Shown one piece after another: positions 21,983 through 33,802 of a stretch of 64,000 nucleotides of DNA. The DNA is taken from assembly GCF_030272615.1 (NCBI RefSeq), contig NC_081410.1, positions 138,920,849 through 138,984,848 on the forward strand, read 5' to 3'. The notes under the pieces were generated by a model, which saw nothing but the letters and a program-made list of their open reading frames with translations, did no database searches and was not told where the DNA came from. The position numbers were made by a program, and so were the translations under genes. Source of the DNA: Cryptomeria japonica. Its lineage: Eukaryota > Streptophyta > Pinopsida > Cupressales > Cupressaceae. The number at the start of each line of letters is the position of its first letter. Within the stretch, counting starts at the first letter, position 1.

Positions 21983-23528
21983 TCAGTTACCGGATGAGCT
22001 TCCTTCCAGTGTAGGAGCAACCTCCTCTACCAGTTGAGTAACCAGAGCATTCCCATCTGCTGATTGATCTTCTAACTTCTTGACCCATTTCTTGATATGA
22101 TCTTGCTGGATTTCATTGACCTTCTCTTTTCCTTTATCATTTGATCCTGTTGAAATGTGGCGACTGATCAGCAAAGTACTGTACACTCAACACATATCCT
22201 CCCCGGGGTCCGGGGCCGGGCTGGGCCCCAAGTAGCAGCCCCTGAGAATTTTTTTTTTTTTACCATTTTTCGTTGATGAAAACCGACATTGTAATAAAAC
22301 CCTAAAAAGGCCGACTTTGTTTGTTGCCCTAAAAATGCATGTTATAAGCGGCTGGGATGCTTAAGGCATTGTAAGGTTGATGTATTGTTTTTGCTGGATA
22401 ATAAGAAAGATTGGACGACTGTGTATGGTGGATGTAACCCATTCTGGGTGAACCACGTTAAATCTCTGTGTTATTTGTGTCCTATTTTATTTCTTTATCT
22501 TTTGTATTTAAATCTGCATATAATTGTTAGTTCATATTTGCTTTGGATCTGCTTGAAACCCTAACAGATCCATCATTATCAACTGGTAGATTTCCGCTTC
22601 TACAGAATTTAGCAATGTGTCCAATCTTGTTGCATGCATAACATGTAACATTGTTCTTTTGAATTGCTTTGCTAAAACTGGTATAATTGCTTGATCTGCA
22701 CTGATTAGTTGTATGTCCAAATTTTCCACATGCATGACACTTAACATTCATTCTGTAATCATTTGTCTTGTGACCATACTTATTGCATTTGGAACATTGT
22801 CTGGGAGCAGAATTATAGTTCTAATTTTCTCTATTTCTACATTGCGTAGCCATGTGACCAAATTTATTACAAATAAAACATCTACCATTAAATTTGTAAG
22901 CATTAAGCTTCCTTATAGGTGCCTTCTAATTTTGATCTTCATTTGTAGTACCAGAACTCTGACCTTGTTCAAATCCAAGTCCATTGGAATCTCCATTTTG
23001 CCTTTGATTTTTCAATAACTCATCAAGCTGTGCTGAACTAACCTTGAATTTGTCCTTATACTCACTTTCAATAGCCAGATCACCTCTCAGAATTATTATT
23101 TGTCTTTCAAGTTCTTGTTCATTACTTTGGGATTGTACTAAATCAGTTCTCAACATATTATTTTCATGAACCAACTAGATGCATTCTTTAGATCTATCTT
23201 TCAGGGATCTTCCAAGATTTTTTTCATTCATCTTCCGGTCCTCAATCTCCTTTGACATTCCCATATTTAAGGCTTGCATTTCATTCCTCATGACCATATT
23301 CTCCTAACTTAGCTTCTAACATCTCTCATTAAGGGCATCTTTCTCATCATTATCCTGATTATGTAGTGGCTCCTTCCTCCTAGCTTGAACAAATGATAAC
23401 CTCTCCTATAGGATAAGAATGAATTCCTGAGAAGAATTCAATTCATCTTGTAGCTTAAATTTATTCATCCTTTCAACATCATAATCTTCAAGTGCTACCT
23501 CAAGTTGCCTTTCCAAACTCATATCCAT
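21983..23528 (-). pseudogene. V Gag: coiled coil plus four CCHC zinc knuckles
   Basis: The first ATG after the primer-binding site is at 23526-23528 (MDMSLERQLEVALEDYD). The N-terminal ~170 codons are heptad-like coiled coil (e.g. 22926-23174), with stops. Four knuckles follow: CFICNKFGHMATQC (about 22850-22890), CSKCNKYGHKTNDY (last Cys lost), CHACGKFGHTTNQC and CYACNKIGHIAKFC (to 22606). A solo LTR with GATCC duplication splits the tail at 22148-22571. Coding resumes in the same frame and ends at 21983. The UBN2-type core of copia Gag is absent. It should bind RNA and may co-assemble with a helper Gag. Confidence 0.7.
22148..22566 (+). mobile_element. solo LTR inside V gag
   Basis: 419 bp, TGTTGAAATG...CCCTAACA, flanked by perfect GATCC duplications (22143-22147 and 22567-22571). 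It contains a GC-rich CCCCGGGGTCCGGGGCCGGG core (22201-22220) that stands out from the AT-rich surroundings and an AT-rich TGTATTTAAATC box near 22503. No internal region is present, so it is the product of LTR-LTR recombination. Orientation is inferred from the TATA-like box only. No other copy lies in the window. Confidence 0.8.
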
Positions 23529-23582
23529 GGATTCCGGATTCAGGATCCCCCTCAAGCTATTAAACTTCCTTCAAGGCACAAA

Positions 23583-23594
23583 GCTCTAATACCA
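23583..23594 (-). promoter_or_regulatory. primer-binding site of V
   Basis: The minus strand reads TGGTATTAGAGC, one mismatch from the initiator tRNA-Met complement, two bases inside the 5' LTR. Confidence 0.85.
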
Positions 23595-23596
23595 AT

Positions 23597-24528
23597 TGTT
23601 GGAATCCAAGAACACTGAGAGGAGGGGGGGAGGGGGGGGGTTGAATCAGTGTTCTACCAGAATGATCAGTTTTAACATAATTTTAAGCATGCATTCACCA
23701 ACTGGTATATGAGTACATATATAATTGAAAGAAGTAAAGCTATCAATAAGCCAATCACACAAATGAATACCATAACACAGATAATTATACATGGAAAACC
23801 TGAAAGAAGAAAAACCATAGTGGGATTTATGACCCACAATATAAATCCACTAGACATATGAAAAGATATTACAAAATATGGGGGGGCTTGCACTTGCAGG
23901 AAGGCTTATAGCCTATAGCACGCTGCTCATCACAAAAAGGAGTCTTCCTGACTACATAAAAATCTAGACTACAATCCGAAAAAGAGAATGAACTGCATAG
24001 ATAACATCTCCAATGCCTGAGTATAGTTTTGGTTTAAGCTCTGTCTATTTCGATTCTGAAACCCTTAACCCTTACCAGAATAACCTCTTACATAATCAAC
24101 GTTCCTCGCATTACAAAAATTACTCTCATATCACTCCTCTAATATATCATTTATAAAATGATCTAATCAACTGACCTATATACCCTTTACAATCCTCATG
24201 CCTTATGTCATATTACATAGATAATTACATAAATGAATATACAAGTTGGCTCATTTACAAATAAACATAAATATCAAAATCAATTATTGATTGTCGGATC
24301 TTCCAAAATGACATCGACCTCCTATACCAGTATTCTGATGAAGACATGTCATCCTGCAGTGCTGGTACCCAAAGAATTCCTCCTACCGGTGAAGATACTT
24401 GTTGGTGCTAGTGTTGGTGCCGGTGAAGTGTTTGCCGGTAATCAACCAAACCAAAATGTGAAAGTCGGAACATGTTTCCGTCAGTGACAACATATTGAAA
24501 CCAATCAAATGAGTGTCAATTTCCAACA
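23597..24528 (-). repeat. 5' LTR of V
   Basis: 932 bp, partner of 17322-18243. Long G runs (up to nine) occur near 23620-23640 in the shared C-rich box (G-rich on +). Confidence 0.9.
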
Positions 24529-24533
24529 CTAAC

Positions 24534-24863
24534 CGCTTATGAGATGAAAACAAGTGGTGAAGGAACTACAAAGAAAAGAGGTTGCCTTCAACTCCATCAA
24601 AAAGGGTAAGGAGGAAATTATTCATGGAGAATCTAGTGAAGACTCAGATACGGTGGTAGAAAACTTTGTACGAAAGCTTAAAAGAGGATTCGATAAGTAC
24701 AAAGGAAAGTTACCTTTCAAATGTTTTAACTATGGTAAAATAGGACACTTTGCTTCAAAATGTCACTATAGTGAGAATGTTGGAGAGGAGCAATAAAGCA
24801 CCAATATACTATCGGCCATGGAGAAAAAGAAGAAAGCCTACCGACAAGAAAGAAGAAGAAGGA
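24534..24863 (+). pseudogene. O Gag, middle part with zinc knuckle
   Basis: It continues O Gag after the CTAAC duplication. The knuckle reads CFNYGKIGHFASKC (about 24720-24763), where the second Cys is Tyr. A basic tail follows. It joins X gag sequence at 24861-24863 through a 3-bp overlap (GGA) common to both. Confidence 0.7.
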
Positions 24864-25479
24864 GTCAAGAGTTACCTTAGTTTTGTCAATGGACTTCAAC
24901 TCCAAAATAGCTGCAACTCAAATAGCATAGACCGGTAGCAAGGTTCTTAGTACCTTACTAATTACTGTGGCATCTTCCACTTTCTCTCCTGCACTCTTAA
25001 TTTCACCGACTATCTCTTTTATCCTTTGACCTTACTACTGGATATTCTCACCTTCAGACATCCTCATGTCATCAAACTTTCCTCTTAGACTCTCTTCTTT
25101 AGCAATCTTAACATGTTCATCGCCGCTATAAATCTCTTCAAGTTTTTTCCATACTTCATATGCAATTTCAAGACCATGAACATCTACATATTCAACATCA
25201 AATAGGGAACTAATAATAGCCTCCAATGCTTGATAATTTTCTTGTTGTTCTTTCTTCTGATCATTAGTCAGAATTCCACTAGGTGCAATATACTTAGTAT
25301 CTATATGATCCCAATACTGACCTCCCAGACTCTTGATGTAAATATTCATCTTGTCACTCCATATCCTCTAGTTTTCTCTATTGAACTTCAGACCTTACTT
25401 CTTCATCATGATCTAGAAGATCTTTTCCTCAAGTTGTTAGGCTTAGACCTTAGAGGACTTGAGAAGCTCTAATACCAAT
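24861..25479 (-). pseudogene. X second gag copy, truncated
   Basis: It follows a primer-binding site at 25466-25477 (TGGTATTAGAGC on minus). The frame at 25035-25349 gives a UBN2-type Gag start ([39 protein letters not shown]). The sequence parallels the complete X gag at 30778-31330 and breaks off at 24861. Confidence 0.75.
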
Positions 25480-26927
25480 TGATGGTATGATGAAAGAATA
25501 AGTATCTGGTAGATTACTGAGAGGGGGGGGGGGTGAATCAGTAAATAGAAAAAATGATACAAACTTCCGAAACTCAAATTCAAACATACAAAGTAAACTT
25601 ATCAATGAAATACCACTGTCAAGATCAATACTCATAAGAATACCGGTTGACAGTTACACCAACTTAACAGTAAACAACATTTAACTCATAAACATCCAAA
25701 TGCTTTATCATATGCCAATGCTTCCAGTTATCATGCCTTATCAGAAATAGTTAAATAGTTAATCAAATCAACCATAAGATCATAACCACAAAAACATTCA
25801 CCACATGACACAAGTATTTATACGTGGAAAACCCAAATAGGTAAAAACCACGGTGAGATGAGACTCACAAGATAATATCTGAACTCTTCTGAAGTTTGCC
25901 TTGTTAGGAGCCAAGCCTATTAAAGCTTTTACAAAAGTCCTGTTAAGAACTGATCCTGTTAGGAATCATCGGTTAAGGGATTGACTACAAATGCCTTTTT
26001 AGAAGTAAATACCCTATAAGGAGTAACCTCAATAGAGGATTTGAAAATCCAATCTAATGGACCACCTTGTTAGAGGATTTAATAAGTAACCAAGCTTGTT
26101 AGAGGTTACCTCGTTAGGGGATTTCAATTCTGCTGTAATTGTTAGAAAACAACAGGAGTTTCTTGATCTATCTGAATAGCACTACATTTTCTTGATTAGA
26201 TCCATTTAAGCTTCTATTTGCCTTTACTCAAACTGCAGACCCATTCTCCAGTTCGACAACCACACACTCAACTGATTTCTGCCAACTCTTGCCTACTCTT
26301 AACAAAACAACTTCATTGACCTTAAATACAAATCAATTAGGTTGGTAACACAACAAAAAATCTAATCCTCTCATCAAGACTACAAACAAGTTGGTACAAG
26401 CATGACCATTGGATTTCATAGCAATCTCTACACATCAATCAAGAAAACCTCAACCGCTCCTTGATTACCGCTTCATCGAGCTCAGTAACTCATCACATGT
26501 TTTGCATTAGATGCAATACACTTTTCTCATTCCCTAGACAAATAATCACGCCAAAACATTTTGAGATTATCTTCATACAATAACCTTATGTGTCACCATC
26601 ATTACTGCTCAACATCAGATCATAAACCAACATAACCAGTTCAACAACCTTAATCGGTTAGGGTTTAACAAAAACAACTGGTAGGGTTTACCGGTTACAT
26701 AACATAGAAAGGGTTTAACCTTTTACTTCGATTATCGGTTCAACTCACAAACTTACATACCGGTTTACAATAGCCTTCACAAAGATCTTCCTACCGATTA
26801 TAAGACAATATCAACAATAACAACAATATCATCAATATCATCAATATCATTAATATCATTATCGGTTCAATTTACATCAATGATAACATAACAAATCATT
26901 AATGCAATTTTCATGCAAATGCCAACA
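25480..26927 (-). repeat. X LTR, inner copy
   Basis: 1448 bp. On minus it begins TGTTGGCATTTG and ends ACCATCA. It is flanked by a primer-binding site on the low side and a purine tract (AAAGGGGATAT on minus, 26928-26938) on the high side. The C-rich box is at about 25517-25540 and the ACGTGGAAAACCC box near 25821. Confidence 0.85.
26816..26863. repeat. ATC-type microsatellite in the X LTR
   Basis: Repeats of AATATCATC / AACAATATC, shorter in the sister LTR near 41315-41340, so it varies in length between copies. Confidence 0.6.
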
Positions 26928-27260
26928 ATATCCCCTTTGGCATTGATGGCAATACAAAATATCAACACCATTACTTTGCTGCTATGATTGTGAATAAGAA
27001 TCCTTGTTTACATTACCAAGTATTCACATGCTCTCTCTGTCTTCAGTTTGTCACTTGTTTTCCTTCCCATAATCCAATAATTCTTCCCCCCCTTTGACAA
27101 CAATGCCAAATTGAAAGTAAAACATGCAATTCTAAATTTTCACTATGCATCAACAACATACTGCAACTTGATGCTCCCCTTCTAGAATACATCCACTTCT
27201 ACATCAACCCTTGTAAAATTTTACAAGTGATTTAGGGACTGATGCAGTCAACATCATGTT

Positions 27261-28900
27261 TAACTAACTTCATGAAGAGGGACAACCCCTAACTAACTTC
27301 TAAGATACTCAAAAGTAGTCTTAGGCAAAGGTTTGGTAAAAATATCTGCAAGCTACTCCTTGGTAGAAACATGCTCTAAGATAACATCTTTGCTATGAAA
27401 TTTTTCCCTTAAGAAATTATACTTCAATTCAATGTGCTTGCTTCGTGCATGCAAAACAAGATTCTTGGAAATATTTATGGCAGTTGTGTTATCACATAAA
27501 ATCTTTACAGGTTTTGAAATCTTCATCTTAAAACCTTCCAAAATGTGCCTCATCCAAATATCCTGTGTGCAATTCATATAAGATGCAACATACTCAGCTT
27601 CAACAGTAGATTATGAAGTACAACTCTGCTTTTTACTACTCCATGAAATAAGCCTTCCTCCAAGAAAAAATGATCCATCAGTTTTGCTTTTCTGCTCATC
27701 AACATTTCCTGCCCAATCAACATCTGTGTATGCCTTCAAATCAAAGTTTCCTTCATATGGATACCATAATCGATAGTCAATATTACCTTTTAGGTATCTA
27801 AAGATTCTGTTGGTTGCTATCAGGTGTGTCTCCTTAGGATTCTTCTAAAATCTAGCAACTATGCCAACCGCATGGGCTATGTTCGGTCTACTGTGAACAA
27901 CATAATGCAATTATCCAATCATTGACTTGTATTCCTTCTCATCAACAAACTTAGGTTCATCTTCCTTAGACAACTTACAACATGTAACCATTGGTGTCCC
28001 AATTGGTTTATAGTCACTCATGCCATGTCTTCAAAACCTCTTTCACATACCTAGACTGTGCAATGAAAATACCATTCTTCATTTGTTGTATTTGCAAGCC
28101 TATGAAATTTTTTATTTCCCCTACTAAAGACATTTCAAACTCATTTCTCATTTGCTCTGCAAAACTGTTGGTCATGACATCATTACCTCCAAATATAATA
28201 TCATCAACAAATACTTCACTGACCAGTATTTAATCTCCTTCAGACTTGAGATACATGTTACTATCATCACTGGTTCTCAAAAAGCCTATCTTCAGTAGAT
28301 GTGTATGAAGCCTTTCATACCATGCTCAGGGTGCTTGCTTTAATCCATATAAAGCCTTATGCAATCTGCATACCATGTTTCTCATCAGTCAAAGCATAAC
28401 CATCTGGCTGCTCCATGTATACCTCTTCTTCCAATATCCCATTAAAAAATGCAGACTTAACATCCATTTGATATACCTTGAACTTTTTATGGGTTGCAAA
28501 TGCAAATAAAGTTCTGACACCTTCTAGTCTTGCTACTAATGCAAAAGTTTCTCCATAATCTTCTCCTTCTTCTTGCACATAACCCTTGCAGACTAATCTT
28601 GCCTTGTTGCGAATTACAACACCATCTTCATTCAACTTTTTCCTGTATACCCATTTAGTACCCTATAACATTTTTATTTACTGGTCGAGGTACTAGGGTC
28701 CAAGTGTTGTTCTTCCCAATTTGATCCAATTCCTCCTCCATATCTTTAATCCAATGATCATCACCAAATGCCTCCTTAGTAGTTCTTGGTTCAATGGTGG
28801 AGATCATGCAAGAATTCTCTCTGATTCTTCTTTTGGTTAGCACTCCAGTATCCTTATCTCCAATAATCTGCTCAGGATTGTGATTTAGTCTCACATATCT
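27261..28900 (-). pseudogene. X reverse transcriptase and RNase H
   Basis: RT blocks: VYQMDVKSAFFNGILEEEVY (28357-28635 frame) and catalytic FVDD near 28200-28215 in [10 protein letters not shown]. The RNase H tail NTTAINISKNLVLHARSKHI is at 27353-27577. There are multiple frameshifts and stops, for example at 27602-27620 in the STAE motif region. The order after integrase places it in Ty1/copia. The upstream linker (28655-28900) has the usual WIKDMEEELDQIGKNNTW segment. Confidence 0.85.
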
Positions 28901-30120
28901 AGGAATACCATGATTGTTATCTTTAGGTTCAACTTCTTCGTTGTCATCATCTTCTTCTAAATTTATCTATTCCGGTTGGACTGGTGCATCAGAATTTAGT
29001 TTGCCGGTTTTAGATTTCACAGTTTTTGGTTCCAAAAACAAAATACAAGGATTTTCATCCTTTTTCTCTGAACTCGTTCCTTCTGAGACTTCAGGAAATT
29101 CATCCACTCGAACATCAACACTCTCAACAATTCTCCATGTTTGGTTGTTAAAACATTTGTAGGCTTTACTCTTGGTGGAATAGCCAATAAATATGCCTTC
29201 ATCACTCTTAGCCTCAAATTTGCTAATGTAATCACCTCTCTTAATAAAACATTTCCTTCCAAATATCTTAAAATAGCTAACCTTAGGTGATCTTCCATAC
29301 CAATATTCATTAGGAGTCTTTTCCTTACCTCTCTTTACCAGAACCTAGTTCATTGTAAAGACAACTGTGCTGATAGATTCTCTCCAAAAGGTTTTTGCTA
29401 CACCTCCTTGTATCAACATTGTCCTAGCAACTTCAACAACTGACCGATTGTTCTTTTTTGCGATACCATTCTGTTGTGGTGTCCTTGGTGTAGATAGCTA
29501 CAATTTGATACCATTCTCTTCACAGTACCTAGTGAATTCCTTAGAAGTAAATTCACCACCTTGATCTGTCCTCAGATATTTTATCTTCTTATTGCTCTCT
29601 TTCTCAGCTAAGGCTCTGAATGCCTTGAACTTACCAAAGGCTTTAGTCTTATCCTTAAAAAATGTGACCCACATCATCCTTGAGCAATCATCAGTGAGAA
29701 TCATAAAATATATGTCACCTTGAATGCCTTTTATTCTTATTGGTCCACAAAGATCTTTATGAACCAAATAAAACAAGTGCTCCGTTGAAAAGGATTTGTT
29801 TTTGAAAGTTGAAGAAGTCATCTTTCCTAACTAACATTGTTTGCAAAGAGCATTAACCGGTTTGTCTAACCGAGGCAAACCTCTCACTATCTTGGACTTA
29901 GTCACTTTAACAATATTATCAAAGTTTATATGACAAAATCTCCTATGCCAAAGCCAACTATCATCTATTTTTTCAATAAAATAGTTGCTAACTTTAGAAA
30001 TAAGATGAAACAAGTTACCTTTAGTTTGTTTCTTGGTTGTAATCAATTCACCTTTGTTGTCAAAGATTTTGCATATATCATTTTTGAACTCCAGTTCTTT
30101 AGTCCTTCAACCTAGTAGAC
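28901..30120 (-). pseudogene. X integrase
   Basis: The pre-integrase zinc domain (WLWHRRFCHINFDNIVKVTK and the Cys pair at 29831-30046) and the catalytic core ([25 protein letters not shown] at 29498-29821) are readable. The first catalytic position reads LVHKDLCG where relatives have HTDLCG, so the Asp is kept. The C-terminal half (29017-29310) is frameshifted. It would insert cDNA into chromosomes. Confidence 0.85.
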
Positions 30121-31383
30121 ATCATCTGCACTGCTCTTCCCATTAAGAGAAATAACTCCTTTACCTTTAACCATGTAGGGTGAGTCATTGCCAAATCTAA
30201 CAACACCGACATAAAATTATTTCAAGCAAAGAGATTTGCTCCGATCGCTAGTCATATGATGTGAACAACCACTATCAATGATCCAATCACCAAAGTTATC
30301 CATCCCGAATACTAACACCTTCTGGTCTGTTATCTCTTCCTTAATAGCTAAAAACACAATATCTTCACTAACATCACCATCAGATTCTTCATCAGTGATA
30401 CCACTATCAATAGCAATAAGACAATCTCTTTTTCCTTTACCCTTATACTTCTTGAATTTATCTTTCTTGTGTTCATTTTAACCATTAGGACAATTAGCTG
30501 CTATGTGACCAATCTTGTTGAATGCAAAACACTTTTAAAGTAATTTAGCTCTATATTTACTAGTATGTCTAGGCAACCGCTTTGCCAATAATGCTTCAAG
30601 CTCCACTAAACTGTCTTCATCATCAACATCTTTGCTAGATCTAGATTCATAGCCATGACTAGTATCTCTACTTTTTCTCATAGATGCGTTAGAAACAAAA
30701 GCTCTAAATGCAGACTTTGATTTCTGTACACTACCATCATAACCATTTAATTCAAAAGCAGTAAGCTTGCCAATGATGGAGTCAAGAGTTACCCTTTTTT
30801 TATTAATGGACTTCAGCTCCTGAATAACTGCAACTCGAATAGCATAGACCAATCACAGGGTTCTTAGTACCTTATTGATTACTATGGCATCTTCCACTTT
30901 CCCTCCTGTACTCTTAATTTCACTGACTATCTCTTTTATCCTTTGACCTTACTGTTGGATATTCTCACCTTCAGACATCCTCATGTCATCAAACTTTCCT
31001 CTTAGACTCTCTTCTTTAGCAATCTTAACATGTTCATCACCACTATAAATCTCTTCAAGTTTTTCCATACTTCATATGTAGTTTCAAGACCATGAACATG
31101 TACATATTCAACATCAGACAAGGAATTGATAATAGCCTCCAATGCTTGATGATTTTCTTGATGTTCTTTCTTCTGATCATCAGTTAGAATTCCAGTAGGT
31201 GCAATATACTTAGTATCTATATGATCCCAATACTAACTTCCCAGACTCTTGATGCAAATCTTCATTCTATCACTCCATATCCTATAGTTTTCTCTGTTGA
31301 ACTTCAAACCTTCCTTCTTCATCATGATCTAGTAGATCTTTTCCTAAAGCTATTAGGCTTAGACCTTAGAGGACTTGAGAAGC
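30121..31383 (-). pseudogene. X gag and protease
   Basis: Protease motif [13 protein letters not shown] near 30253-30293 (minus) has an intact DSG. The Gag middle is at 30535-30852 and the N-terminal part between 30900 and 31330 (parallel to 25035-25349) has several shifts. A knuckle remnant lies near 30500-30540. The primer-binding site for this copy is at 31382-31393 and is exact. Confidence 0.8.
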
Positions 31384-31395
31384 TCTGATACCAAT

Positions 31396-32027
31396 TGATG
31401 GTATGATGAAAGAATAAGTATCCGGTAGATTAATGAGAGGGGGGGGGGGTGAATCAGTAAATAGAAAAAATGATACAAACTTCCCAAACTCAAATTCAAA
31501 CATACAAAGTAAACTTATCAATGAAATACCACTGTCAAGTTCAATACTCATAAGAATACCAGTTGAATGTTACACCAACTTAATAGTAAACAACATTTAA
31601 CTTGTAAACATCCAAATGCTTTATCATATACTAATGCTTCATTTCTCAATGCTTCCAGTTATCATGCCTTATCAAAAATAGTAAAATAGTTAATAAAATC
31701 AACCATAAGATCATAACCACAAAAACATTCACTACATGACATAAGTATTTATACGTGGAAAACCCAAATACGTAAAAACCACGGTGAGATGAGAATCACA
31801 AGATAATATCTGAACTCTTCTGAAGTTTGCCTTGTTAGGAGCCAAGCCTGTTAAAGCTTTTATAAAAGTCATGTTATGAACTGATACTGTTAGGAATCAC
31901 TTGATTAAGGGATTGACTACAAATGCCTTGTTAGAAGTAAATACCTAGTAAGGAGTAACCTCATTAGAGGATTTGAAAATCCAATCTAATGGACCACCCT
32001 ATTAGAGGATTTAATAAGCAACCAAGC
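31396..32027 (-). repeat. X outer (5') LTR, low-coordinate part
   Basis: It matches 25480 onward (TGATGGTATGATGAAAG) with a G10 run near 31440. It is interrupted at 32027/32028 by element Y and resumes at 40620. Confidence 0.85.
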
Positions 32028-33559
32028 TGATAACTCAATCATGAACATACAATACTAACCTAGTACTGAGAGGGGGGGGTGAATCAGTACAGACAAAAAT
32101 ACAGTCCTAAACCGGTTTGACAACAAACACTTCAAATGACTGGCAAACAGTGACACCGGTTTGAAACAGAGTGTAACCGGTAAAGCTAAGAATGACTGAG
32201 ACAAGCATTAACTGGTTACTCACTTAGCTTTTCACTCAACTCAAGACTACACTATTGTTTCATGCTTATGCATAAATAGGTAATCTATCATCAGATCATA
32301 ATAATAGCTAGTTCAACATGTTTTATTGACAGGCATAAAACATAGAACCATCATATGCTTGACAGACAATAGAAAAACATCACAAGATAAAAGCATCACA
32401 CATGACACACATATTATTCACGTGGAAACCCAACTGGGAAAAAGCACGGTGGGGATGAATACCCATAAGCTATTTTTGAACTCTTTAGAAGTCCGCTCTT
32501 TTAGGAGCCTTATCCAGTTAGAGACATTACAATAGGTTCTGCTAGGAATTGATCCTGTTAGGGATCACCTAGTTAAGGGATGGCTACAATACCTGGTTAA
32601 GGGTTAAACCCTATTAAAGGTTACCTTGTTAGAGGATTTCAAGAACTCAATAGCTAAAGGATTTCGAACTCAATAGCTTTGAATTACCCTGTTAAAGGAT
32701 TTACAACAAGTTGGTTAAGACTACCCTGTTAAGGGATTTTCCAACTGTTGAGGTGGTTAGAGATCAACAAGTATTACAATGATTTGTTAACAACACTCAA
32801 TGCCAATGCAGATCCGCTTAAGCTCCTTTTCACCTTTTGCACTTACACTCTGCAGGTATCATTTCTCTCCTTTTGGTCTAGCAAGAATCACGTATCCTTT
32901 CTCTTGGATACACACACACAACTTTTGCCAACAACCTCATAAAAAGACACATCATCGACCTTATAGGAAAATAGATAGGTCGATAGCATAAACCCTAAAC
33001 CCTAAACCTGTTAGGTTAAGGAATTCAAACGGTTCAATCCTGACCATTGAGAACACTCCATTAATTGCAACAGTCTTGATCCAATCTCAAGACATTCTCC
33101 ATCGTCCATTTTCACCAATTTCATGGTGGCTGATAACCCATCACATGTTATCACCATTTTACAGACTTCACACATTCTCGAGGTAGATAGGATCAATCTC
33201 CTTCATGCAAGATCCTTCACGCGCACAAGGCTGACATGGCAACATGATCTATTCTTCATTACAATGCCAACTCATCACATAATGTCATCGGTTGAGCCAC
33301 ACAGGCTTGAAGCACTTCAATTGGAAACCCTAAAGTTGAGACTACCAACCAGTAGTCATACAACGCTTCCATGTGCCGATTCCCATAACCATATGCCGGT
33401 TAACCTTGAACAAGCACACCGCTTCACTTTGGCACAAATATCGGTTCACAGTGTTATACCGGTTCTCTCATATGCTGGTTCTCACCTCTTCAGCATATTG
33501 ACATCAATGACAACATACAATGTCATTATGTCCTCATACCGGTTCACATAATGCCAACA
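32028..33559 (-). repeat. 3' LTR of Y
   Basis: 1532 bp, TGTTGGCATTATG on minus, ending TTGAGTTATCA. It contains the C-rich box (about 32068-32088), the ACGTGGAAACCC box (32420-32456) and two plant telomere-type units (32991-33008). Confidence 0.9.
32991..33008. repeat. telomere-type repeat in the Y LTR
   Basis: AACCCTAAACCCTAAACC, about two and a half TTTAGGG units. The same block recurs at 38944-38961 and, inverted, at 59860-59880, so it belongs to this LTR family. Confidence 0.8.
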
Positions 33560-33802
33560 ATATCTCTCTTTGGCATTGATGGCAATATACAAAGATATCT
33601 CTCCGCTTCACATCTTCTCCCCCAATTTCTATAGATATCTTCTCCACTTCACATCTTCTCCCCCTTTGACAACAATGCCAAAGTGGAGGCACAAGCTTCC
33701 CTGTTCCATTATGCTGCTCCCCCTGAGGAGTAGCATCCTTCAACACATCAATCCAAAATAGATTTAACTATGCAATACTTGACTGATGTGGAGCATATGC
33801 TT

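Larger units (their letters stand above)
17322..24528 (-). mobile_element. element V: LTR retroelement with Gag but no recognisable pol
   Basis: LTRs of 922 and 932 bp with TGTTGGA...TCCAACA ends are bounded by a perfect 5-bp duplication CTAAC (17317-17321 and 24529-24533). On the minus strand a tRNA-Met site (23583-23594) follows the 5' LTR and a purine tract (18244-18258) precedes the 3' LTR. The interior codes for a multi-zinc-knuckle Gag (21983-23528) and then a long second frame (18273-21618). I find no DSG protease, HHCC/DDE integrase, YVDD or RNase H motif, so V is presumably mobilised in trans by a relative. It is inserted in the Gag of O. Confidence 0.85.

Noticed and set aside
17322-24528. 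V as a simple large solo-LTR pair with random interior
   Set aside because: The interior has four zinc-knuckle motifs and long protein-like frames on one strand, with primer-binding and purine tracts correctly placed.
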